Shown here in pieces: positions 6,483 to 11,859 of a stretch of DNA of 11,859 nt. Within the stretch, counting starts at the first letter, position 1, and every line of letters begins with the position of its first letter. The notes beneath the pieces were generated by a model. That model searched no databases. It had not been told where the DNA came from and worked only from the letters and a program-made list of their open reading frames with translations. Source of the stretch: JBDTRY01 sp039931435 (lineage in GTDB: Bacteria > Acidobacteriota > Thermoanaerobaculia > Gp7-AA8); contig JBDTRY010000106.1 of assembly GCA_039931435.1 (NCBI GenBank), positions 1 to 11,859 on the forward strand, given 5' to 3'. Position numbers and translations under genes: made by a program.

Positions 6483-7463
6483 ATGCTGATCCGCAAACGA
6501 CCGGGGTGGGAGATTGCCGAGCGCGAAGCAACCGATGAGTCACTGGCGCTCTCGCGGCGGAGCTTTCTGGCCACCCTTGGCTACGGCGCACTGGGCGCCA
6601 TGGCTCTGGGTTGCGACTTTCGCCTCTCCGGTGCAGCTGCCGACCCGAAATTGCGGGCTGAAGTCGCGGCCACGATTCCGCCGGCGCGGCCACCATTTCC
6701 GTTCACCAGAGTTCCGCGGTTCACGCTCGATCGCTCGCTGAGCGACGAGATCGTCGCCGCCACATATAACAATTTCTACGAGTTCTCCGCCGAGAAGGAT
6801 CAGGTATGGCAACTCGTCGATAGATTCAAGCCGCACCCATGGACCGTGGAGGTCGGTGGTCTCGTCTCAAAACCGCAAACGTTTGCGGTCGAGGATCTCA
6901 TGCGCACCATGCCCATGGAGGAACGGCTCTACCGGCACCGCTGCGTCGAAGCCTGGGGCATGGCCGTTCCCTGGACCGGGTTTCCCCTCCGGGCACTGCT
7001 CGAGAGGGTGGAACCACTCCCAGGCGCACAGTATGTCCGGTTCCTCACCTTCAACCGCCCCGAGCAGGCACCGGGGATGAAGAGCCAGCCGTGGTATCGG
7101 TGGCCGTACTTCGAAGGGCTGCGGCTCGACGAAGCAATGAACGAGCTGACCATGCTGGTCACCGGCATTTATGGGCACGAACTGCCGAAGCAGCACGGCG
7201 CACCGATCCGAGTCGTCGTCCCATGGAAATATGGCTACAAATCTGCCAAGTCGATCGTGAAGATCGAGCTGGTGGACAGGCAACCGCCCACCTTCTGGGA
7301 GACCGAGTCGCCGAATGAATTTCCATTCGAGTCGAACGTGAATCCGGCCAGACCGCATCCGCGCTGGTCTCAATCGACGGAACGATTGATCGGATCGATG
7401 GAAACCCGAAAGACGCTTCTCTACAACGGGTACGGTGAGTACGTAGCCCATCTGTACGCATGA
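6483..7463 (+). CDS. msrP: Protein-methionine-sulfoxide reductase catalytic subunit MsrP (YedY)
   Basis: This 326-residue periplasmic molybdenum enzyme repairs oxidised methionines in envelope proteins. The N-terminus has a twin-arginine signal, SRRSFLATLGYGALGAMALG (24-43), so it is exported folded by Tat. A cysteine at 44 follows ALG, which resembles a lipobox imperfectly. YNNFYEF (95-101) and YRHRCVEAWGMAVPW (150-164) match E. coli MsrP; Cys154 is the molybdenum ligand. GAPIRVVVPWKYGYKSAKSI binds the cofactor phosphate region, and HPRWSQSTERLIG and LLYNGYGEYVAHLY are typical of the C-terminus. The opening MLIRKRPGWEIAEREATDES is usual for non-enteric homologues and supports the ATG at 6483, although no good ribosome binding site precedes it. 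In many genomes the haem membrane subunit msrQ follows directly; here the next gene is nuoF on the opposite strand, 59 bases away, so the electron donor must be encoded elsewhere. Confidence 0.93.
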   Translation: MLIRKRPGWEIAEREATDESLALSRRSFLATLGYGALGAMALGCDFRLSGAAADPKLRAEVAATIPPARPPFPFTRVPRFTLDRSLSDEIVAATYNNFYEFSAEKDQVWQLVDRFKPHPWTVEVGGLVSKPQTFAVEDLMRTMPMEERLYRHRCVEAWGMAVPWTGFPLRALLERVEPLPGAQYVRFLTFNRPEQAPGMKSQPWYRWPYFEGLRLDEAMNELTMLVTGIYGHELPKQHGAPIRVVVPWKYGYKSAKSIVKIELVDRQPPTFWETESPNEFPFESNVNPARPHPRWSQSTERLIGSMETRKTLLYNGYGEYVAHLYA

Positions 7464-7522
7464 CAGCGCAGGATCGGCGCAAGCGCCCGCGTCCGAGAAA
7501 TGAAACGACTACCATCCGCTTC

Positions 7523-8827
7523 TCAGTGCGCGCCGACGAGCATTTCCCGACGGTGATAGCGCCTGGTCTCGGGAAGACAGGCTTTGTGCTCGACGTGATA
7601 AAGATATTCGTCCCGGAACTTTTCCACGGAGGACATCACCGGGCCGATGGCGGCATCACCGAACGCACACAGCGACTTGCCGCCGATATTGTCTGACATA
7701 TCCATGAGCAGATCCGCGTCCTGAGGCCGTCCTTCACCCCGCTCCAGCCGCAGAAGAATCGACTCCAGCCAGTTCGTCCCCTCCCGGCATGGCGTGCACT
7801 GACCACAGGACTCGTGGGCGAAGAATTTCGCCAGCCGCCAGGTTGCGTCCACAATGCAGGCGCTTTCATCCATGACGATAATGCCGGCAGAGCCGAGCAT
7901 GGATCCGGCCTTCATCAGCGCGTCGAACGTCAGCGGCAGATCGATCTCCCCGGCAGTGAGCATCGGGGCCGACGCCCCGCCGGGGATGACTGCCTTCAGC
8001 TTCCGATCGTCGGTAATTCCACCGCAGTGTTCGTAGATCAACTCGCGAAGGGTGATCGTCATCGGGAACTCGTAGACGCCGGGTTTCTTGATGTGGCCCG
8101 AGACGCAGTAAAGCTTTGGACCAGTATTTTTGGGAATGCCGAAGCTCTTGAACCAGTTCGCGCCGTTCTTCATGATCAAGGGCACGCAGGCGAGCGTCTC
8201 CACATTGTTCACGACTGTCGGGCCACCAAAGACGCCCACGACAGCGGGAAACGGGGGCTTCACTCGCGGCTGTCCCCGCTTGCCCTCGAGGGACTCGATC
8301 AGTCCCGTCTCTTCACCGCAGATGTAGGCGCCAGCGCCACGATGAACGGTGAGGTCGTAATCGAATCCGCTTCCCAGAATATTTTTCCCGAGGTACCCAC
8401 GCTGACGCGCCTCGGCCAACGCCTTCTCCAGAACCATAGCCCCGTAATAGAACTCGCCGCGAATGTAGATGTAGCCCATCGGCGAGGAGTTGATGGCCCG
8501 GGCGGCCATGATCATCCCCTCGATCAGAAGATGAGGATCCTTCTCCATGATCTCGCGGTCTTTGAATGTACCGGGCTCCGACTCGTCGGCGTTGCAAATC
8601 AGATAGGTGGGTTTGGGTGCGCTCTTCGGAACGAATGACCACTTCATCCCGGTGGGAAATCCTGCCCCGCCCCGTCCACGCAGTTCGGAATCCTTCACCG
8701 CCTGCGTGATCGTTTCCGGGGACATGGCCAACACGTCCGACAGGATCCCGTACCCGCCGTCGGCGATGTACGTATCAATCGAGTTGTCCTTGCCCCACCG
8801 GGCTGAAAGAATCTGCAGTTGCTCCAT
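7523..8827 (-). CDS. nuoF: NADH-quinone oxidoreductase subunit F (complex I NADH-binding subunit)
   Basis: This 434-residue subunit of the peripheral arm of respiratory complex I takes a hydride from NADH onto FMN. ELRGRGGAGFPTGMKW (48-63) is the FMN/NADH glycine-rich loop and ICNADESEPGTFKDR (77-91) the next conserved block. HRGAGAYICGEETGLIESL (162-180) completes the nucleotide site. The N3-type 4Fe-4S cluster ligands are all present: Cys341, Cys344 and Cys347 in ESCGQCTPCREG, and Cys387 in SLCAFGDAA. The length is normal and nothing is missing. The ATG lies four bases after the nuoE stop, and the ribosome binding site would sit within the end of nuoE, so translation is probably coupled. 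It is the last gene of the operon: msrP converges on it, and no nuoG or other nuo gene follows. Confidence 0.96.
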   Translation of the reverse strand: MEQLQILSARWGKDNSIDTYIADGGYGILSDVLAMSPETITQAVKDSELRGRGGAGFPTGMKWSFVPKSAPKPTYLICNADESEPGTFKDREIMEKDPHLLIEGMIMAARAINSSPMGYIYIRGEFYYGAMVLEKALAEARQRGYLGKNILGSGFDYDLTVHRGAGAYICGEETGLIESLEGKRGQPRVKPPFPAVVGVFGGPTVVNNVETLACVPLIMKNGANWFKSFGIPKNTGPKLYCVSGHIKKPGVYEFPMTITLRELIYEHCGGITDDRKLKAVIPGGASAPMLTAGEIDLPLTFDALMKAGSMLGSAGIIVMDESACIVDATWRLAKFFAHESCGQCTPCREGTNWLESILLRLERGEGRPQDADLLMDMSDNIGGKSLCAFGDAAIGPVMSSVEKFRDEYLYHVEHKACLPETRRYHRREMLVGAH

Positions 8828-8831
8828 AGGC

Positions 8832-9362
8832 CTACTTCAGCTGATCGAGAAGGGCGTCCATCTTGGCCACGTCCATGTTCTCGTGGTAATCGTTGTTTAC
8901 CTGAACAACGGGGGCGGTGCCACACGATCCCAGACACTCCACTTCCAGGACTGTGAATTTGCCATCCGCGGTCGTACCACCCGGATCGACGTTCAGTTTT
9001 TCACAGAGGTGATCGTGAATATCGTAAGCGTTGCGGATCATGCAACTGAGGTTCGTGCAGACCTGGAGAAAGTACGTTCCCACGGGCTTCTGGTTGTACA
9101 TGTTGTAAAACGACACCACCCCGAAGACCGTAGAGGGCGCCAACCCCAGCCGTTCCCCGACATAGAGGACGACGTCCGGGGAGATCCAGCCCCACACTTC
9201 CTGAGCAAGATGGAGCGTGGGCAGAAGAGCAGCCATCTTCGTCGGATAGCGGGTGAGAAGAAACTGAAAGGACTTCTCCTGCTCGGCAGGAAATTCGAGC
9301 TTCTTTCCGGGGTCCGCGAAACGCTCGGCGGCGTAGGCGTTTTCGGGATGCAGGTCAGCCAT
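8832..9362 (-). CDS. nuoE: NADH-quinone oxidoreductase subunit E (2Fe-2S)
   Basis: This 176-residue partner of NuoF carries the N1a 2Fe-2S cluster in the NADH module of complex I. The four ligands are visible as Cys102 and Cys107 (QVCTNLSCM) and Cys143 and Cys147 (VECLGSCGTAPVVQVN). The thioredoxin-like fold is preceded by the helical region LPTLHLAQEVWGWIS and by VFGVVSFYNMYNQKPVG, both typical of the 24 kDa family. The N-terminal 25 residues are extra and charged, which is common in this family. It starts six bases after the nuoA stop and ends four bases before nuoF, forming one transcription unit with both. Confidence 0.95.
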   Translation of the reverse strand: MADLHPENAYAAERFADPGKKLEFPAEQEKSFQFLLTRYPTKMAALLPTLHLAQEVWGWISPDVVLYVGERLGLAPSTVFGVVSFYNMYNQKPVGTYFLQVCTNLSCMIRNAYDIHDHLCEKLNVDPGGTTADGKFTVLEVECLGSCGTAPVVQVNNDYHENMDVAKMDALLDQLK

Positions 9363-9368
9363 GCCGCG

Positions 9369-9746
9369 TCACTTCCAGTCCAGCGCTTTCTTCTTCCAGA
9401 CGTAAACGTATCCGACCGAAAGAAGAACGATGAATACGAGCATCTCCAGAAAGATGAACCAGACGATGCCACCGCCCGAGGACGTAGCGTCGCGGTAGAT
9501 CACCGCCCACGGATAGAGGAAAGCCGCTTCGATGTCGAAAACAATGAAGAGCATGCCGATCTGGTAGAAACGCACGTTGATGCGTTTTCGATTGAAGTCG
9601 AGCATGGGCACGCCGCTCTCGTAGGGAGCGAGCTTCGACGGGTTGCGCTGATGCCCGCCGACAAACCAGGCCAGCGCCAGGAGCACCGCTCCCATGACGA
9701 TGGCGAAGACGAGCAGAATGAGGATGGGTACGAATGAGTTGGTCAT
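9369..9746 (-). CDS. nuoA: NADH-quinone oxidoreductase subunit A
   Basis: This 125-residue membrane subunit of complex I lies near the quinone site. Three membrane helices are visible at about 7-30, 61-83 and 93-115. The conserved loop PYESGVPMLDFNRKRINVRF (41-60) follows the first helix, and the second helix contains MLFIVFDIEAAFLYPWAV with the conserved acidic residues. The Lys-rich C-terminus is on the cytoplasmic side. The ATG at 9746 has only a weak ribosome binding site (GTGAG about nine bases upstream). It is the first gene of a nuoA-nuoE-nuoF unit. In the usual order nuoB, nuoC and nuoD would come between A and E; they are absent here. Confidence 0.95.
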   Translation of the reverse strand: MTNSFVPILILLVFAIVMGAVLLALAWFVGGHQRNPSKLAPYESGVPMLDFNRKRINVRFYQIGMLFIVFDIEAAFLYPWAVIYRDATSSGGGIVWFIFLEMLVFIVLLSVGYVYVWKKKALDWK

Positions 9747-9770
9747 CGGTCAGGGCTCACGGCCGGGCAA

Positions 9771-9799
9771 ATCGTACAAGCGAAGTGCGGGTTGCGCAA
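9771..9799 (-). promoter_or_regulatory. Candidate promoter for nuoAEF
   Basis: Read on the minus strand, TTGCGC and TACGAT are separated by exactly 17 bases, with the -10-like hexamer 24 bases before the nuoA ATG. The matches to sigma-70 consensus are three of six and four of six. The 119-base gap between the STAS gene and nuoA holds nothing else, and the change of function across it suggests a separate transcript. This is a weak pattern match only. Confidence 0.3.
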
Positions 9800-9865
9800 G
9801 CGCAGCAGAAACGGCGCAGACTGAGAATGAAGGTCCTGCTCGTGATCCAGCCGCACGAGATGATG

Positions 9866-10231
9866 TCACGATTGCGGCTGCGAATCGTTTCCGCCCGTAA
9901 GGAAAGCCATAGCTTCCGAGGTCGATTGAAAGATGTTGAAAACAGCGTCGAGCCGGGTGAGCTTGAGGAGCGACAGAATGCGGTGCGAAGGTTTGACCAG
10001 AGCCAGGCTTCGTCCGCCCTGGTTGAATTTCTGAAGGTAGCCGATGAGCTCACCGAGGCCTGTGGAGTCCATGTATTCGACGGCTTCGAAGTTGATCAGG
10101 ATCGGTCCGAAGTCCTCGCGTAGAACCTGATCGAGACTGGTCGAAAAGGCCCGGGCGCTTTCACCCAGCTTCACCACTCCTTCGACATCAAGGATGGTGA
10201 CGTTGTTTTCGATTTTTCTGACTACCTGCAC
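9866..10231 (-). CDS. STAS-domain protein, anti-sigma factor antagonist-like
   Basis: This soluble protein of 121 residues (GTG start at 10231) is a single STAS domain of the SpoIIAA/RsbV type. Such proteins bind a serine-kinase anti-sigma factor or another signalling partner, and are switched by phosphorylation of one serine. The conserved loop EYMDSTGLGELIGYL (52-66) contains the predicted phospho-site Ser56. VTILDVEGVVKLGES (11-25) and ILINFEAVEYMDS are the core strands, and SHRILSLLKLTRLDAVFNIF is the usual C-terminal helix and strand. An open frame continues 22 codons upstream with Arg-rich residues and no better start; the GTG gives the normal family N-terminus. No kinase, phosphatase or sigma factor gene is next to it, so its partner is unknown. 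It is separated from the YvlD-like gene by a repeat element and from nuoA by 119 bases. Confidence 0.88.
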   Translation of the reverse strand: MQVVRKIENNVTILDVEGVVKLGESARAFSTSLDQVLREDFGPILINFEAVEYMDSTGLGELIGYLQKFNQGGRSLALVKPSHRILSLLKLTRLDAVFNIFQSTSEAMAFLTGGNDSQPQS

Positions 10232-10325
10232 GTGAATCGTCCGACTGCGGCGAAGTCTAGCATAGCGGTTCCAGCCGACCGGTCGCACTCCTGCCAACTC
10301 GCCACCTCGAGGGCCGCGGTGCAGC

Positions 10326-10440
10326 CTCGTAGGGCCGCATGGCTGGCGGCCGGTATTCCTGGAGAGTGCTGCATTCGTTCCAGGATTCGAGCGTCAGGAA
10401 TGGCGCGGGGTACCGGCCGCACGCCGTTCGGCCCTACGAG
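10326..10440. repeat. Family A palindromic element, copy 3
   Basis: This 115 bp element opens CTCGTAGGGCC and closes GGCCCTACGAG. The left arm hairpin is GGCCGC-ATGGCTG-GCGGCC. The right arm retains a shorter stem, GGCCG with CGGCC. The core (GGTATTCCTGG to GGTACC) is the reverse complement of the core in copy 2 at about 55 of 63 positions, and a more distant match to copy 1. It lies between the end of the YvlD-like gene and the start of the STAS gene, and so probably separates their transcripts. The 268 bases from 10232 to 10499 hold no protein gene that I can support. Confidence 0.88.
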
Positions 10441-10499
10441 CTGGTTCAGCGCCCTGCTGTCCGCCGGACCGAAGCGGCCTCCAGCAGCGAGAGAACGAC

Positions 10500-10847
10500 C
10501 TACTTGTTCTTCTTTCCCACGCCGCTGGTAAGCAGCGAGATCAGCCCGAGAATGAGACCGGCGATCGCCGCGGGAACGAAGCCCGTGACCGTGAAACCAG
10601 GAACCAGGTACCCGGTGAGCATGACGATGATGGCGTTCAGCACAATCAGAAACAGCCCCAGCGTTACGATGGTAAACGGCAACGTCAGCCAGAAAAGGAT
10701 GGGCTTGACGATGGCGTTCAACAGACCGAGTACGAGTGCTGCGATGAGCAGGGCCTGAAGCGAGCTGTAGCCCACGCCGGAGACGAGCTGCGCCACGATG
10801 AAAAGTCCGAGCGCGTTCAGCAGCCAGCGAATGATCAGAGATCCCAT
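10500..10847 (-). CDS. YvlD-like phage-holin-family membrane protein (PF04020 type)
   Basis: This 115-residue integral membrane protein has four predicted helices at about 4-22, 31-47, 55-80 and 90-108, and a Lys-rich cytoplasmic tail (GKKNK). The central block LLNAIVKPILFWLTLPFTIV, followed by TLGLFLIVLNAI, is the signature of the YvlD family (PF04020), which databases often label phage holin. There is no phage context here and a lytic role is not implied; Bacillus YvlD belongs to an envelope-stress locus, and the general function is unknown. The start is ATG with GAGGA seven bases upstream. The gene follows the PpiC-type lipoprotein gene by 69 bases on the same strand and may share its transcript, which would fit an envelope role for both. 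Confidence 0.88.
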   Translation of the reverse strand: MGSLIIRWLLNALGLFIVAQLVSGVGYSSLQALLIAALVLGLLNAIVKPILFWLTLPFTIVTLGLFLIVLNAIIVMLTGYLVPGFTVTGFVPAAIAGLILGLISLLTSGVGKKNK

Positions 10848-10916
10848 TGCCTTGTCCTCACTTCCGCGGGGCGTCGGAGATGCCCGGCGCCCGGCGGAGG
10901 ATTTTTCATCATCCGG

Positions 10917-11822
10917 CTACTGGGCAGCCGGAGGAAAGAATTTCGGGTCGAAGTCGACTTTGGCCTGTCCGCGCAGATCTTCGATGATCTTGTTGGCCAG
11001 CAGCCGTTCCGGCTGCGCCAGTGCCTGCTGCACCTGCGGATCGTTGAACTCTTTGAAGGACTTCGACTCCACCTTGATGATGTGATAGCCGAAAGGCGTC
11101 TTGATGGGGTCACTGACCTGGTTCAGAGGTAACGAGAAGATGGGCTTGGCCAGCTCTGGCGGAACTGAGTTGCGGTAAACCTCGGACATTTCCCCGCCGT
11201 TGGCGGCCGAGGTGACATCAGCGGATTTCTCTTTCGCCTTGGCCGCAAAATCGGCGCCTGCTCGGAGTTCGGCCACCAGCTTGTCCGCCTCGTCCTTCGC
11301 GGCGCTTTCCGAGAGCGCCTGGCCGCTCTTCGGCGAGACCTGGCCCCCGGCGTACGGGATGAGGATTTGACGGACTTTCGCGTATTCGAACTGCGACTTG
11401 ACCTTCTCGTAGATCTGCTGAGGGGACAACTTTTCCGCAGTGACCAGCTTCTCGATGGTGGCGTTGGCGAGGATGTTCGCCCGTGCCATGGCCAGTTTGC
11501 TGGCCACCTCGCGCTCATCCGCCAGTCCCATCGTTTCCCCTTTCTGCTCGAGGACCTTCATCTTCACGAGTTCTTCGCCGAGAATCTTCTTGCCCGCGGG
11601 GGTGGAAAGGGGACCGCGCATCTGTTCCGGGATGCTCTCGGAGGCGGCCTGAAACTCCGAGGCGTGAATCTCGCCGCCATTCACTTTGATTACGACAGGA
11701 TCTTCGATCTTCGGCTTCTGGGCCTGCGCCGTGCCCACTGCGTCCGGGGCTTCCTTCTTTTCGCACGCGGCCAGAATGACGAGAAGCGCGGCCAACACCA
11801 CTACAATGCTGTTCTTTCTCAC
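10917..11822 (-). CDS. PpiC/SurA-type peptidyl-prolyl isomerase lipoprotein
   Basis: This 301-residue periplasmic folding factor is probably lipid-anchored: the N-terminus MRKNSIVVVLAALLVILAAC ends in a lipobox with Cys20 as the modified residue. A linker rich in Ala, Glu and Lys follows, then a SurA_N-like helical part (VVIKVNGGEIHASEFQAA at about 43-60, LVKMKVLEQKGETMGL at about 85-100). The parvulin domain spans about 147-252. It includes YAKVRQILIPY, ADFAAKAKEKSAD, NGGEMSEVYRNSVPPELAKP, and ends with IKTPFGYHIIKVES. In the first strand the histidine usual in parvulins (as in SHIL or RHIL) is replaced by Gln152, whereas the C-terminal His247 is kept, so isomerase activity may be reduced and the protein may act mainly as a chaperone. 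The start is GTG with AGAGGA (11830-11835 on the minus strand) seven bases upstream. The 37 bases beyond it hold only this leader. Confidence 0.9.
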   Translation of the reverse strand: MRKNSIVVVLAALLVILAACEKKEAPDAVGTAQAQKPKIEDPVVIKVNGGEIHASEFQAASESIPEQMRGPLSTPAGKKILGEELVKMKVLEQKGETMGLADEREVASKLAMARANILANATIEKLVTAEKLSPQQIYEKVKSQFEYAKVRQILIPYAGGQVSPKSGQALSESAAKDEADKLVAELRAGADFAAKAKEKSADVTSAANGGEMSEVYRNSVPPELAKPIFSLPLNQVSDPIKTPFGYHIIKVESKSFKEFNDPQVQQALAQPERLLANKIIEDLRGQAKVDFDPKFFPPAAQ

Positions 11823-11859
11823 AGATCAATCCTCTGATTTTCGGAATACCAGCAACGGG

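Noticed and set aside
7476..7487. GGCGC-AA-GCGCC hairpin between msrP and nuoF as a bidirectional terminator
   Set aside because: The two-base loop is too tight and no T-run follows on either strand.
8607..9737. Plus-strand open frame of 376 codons opposite nuoE and nuoA
   Set aside because: It is a shadow of the two nuo genes, whose cofactor and membrane motifs are unmistakable.
10232..10325. Promoter for the STAS gene (TTGGCA and TATGCT on the minus strand)
   Set aside because: The two hexamers are 27 bases apart, too far for a sigma-70 promoter.
10500..10847. Prophage remnant based on the holin label
   Set aside because: PF04020/YvlD-type proteins are chromosomal membrane proteins; there are no phage genes, integrase or att site nearby.

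Overview
The window is about 60% GC and carries ordinary bacterial chromosome genes. The envelope genes (an outer-membrane barrel, a lipoprotein and a Tat-exported reductase), a complete-length NuoE/NuoF, glutaryl-CoA dehydrogenase, class II fructose bisphosphatase and abundant short palindromic repeats suggest a diderm, respiring heterotroph. Acidobacteriota (perhaps a Thermoanaerobaculia-like member) is my best guess, but this is an inference from gene style and no marker gene settles it. I see no rRNA, tRNA, CRISPR array, phage module, transposase or defence system.

Layout, left half (1-4863). A SAM-dependent methyltransferase comes first. A 446-base intergenic stretch full of repeat remnants follows, then glutaryl-CoA dehydrogenase (gcdH), a short palindromic element, fructose-1,6-bisphosphatase class II (glpX), a second repeat stretch, and a RluA-type pseudouridine synthase on the minus strand. 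The pseudouridine synthase is divergent from an AIM24/TIGR00266 protein.

Layout, right half (4864-11859). On the plus strand are the AIM24-family gene, a signal-peptide-bearing outer-membrane beta-barrel gene broken by an apparent one-base frameshift, and msrP (Tat-exported molybdopterin methionine-sulfoxide reductase) without its msrQ partner. Converging on msrP is a minus-strand series: a PpiC/SurA-type lipoprotein, a YvlD-like four-helix membrane protein, a STAS-domain protein, then a compact nuoA-nuoE-nuoF operon that lacks nuoB, nuoC and nuoD.

The most interesting non-coding structure is a family of about 115-123 bp elements, here called family A, present three times (827-942, 3700-3822, 10326-10440). 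Each has two terminal arms that are inverted relative to each other, and each arm is itself a small hairpin. The core between the arms is related in all three copies, and copy 2 lies in the opposite orientation to copies 1 and 3. A second family (B), with TGTCATCC ends, occurs at 2470-2585 and as decayed remnants at 742-786 and 984-1070. These look like REPIN/MITE-type non-autonomous elements whose mobilising enzyme must be elsewhere. The genes do not form one pathway: they are housekeeping and envelope functions in small transcription units separated by these repeats.
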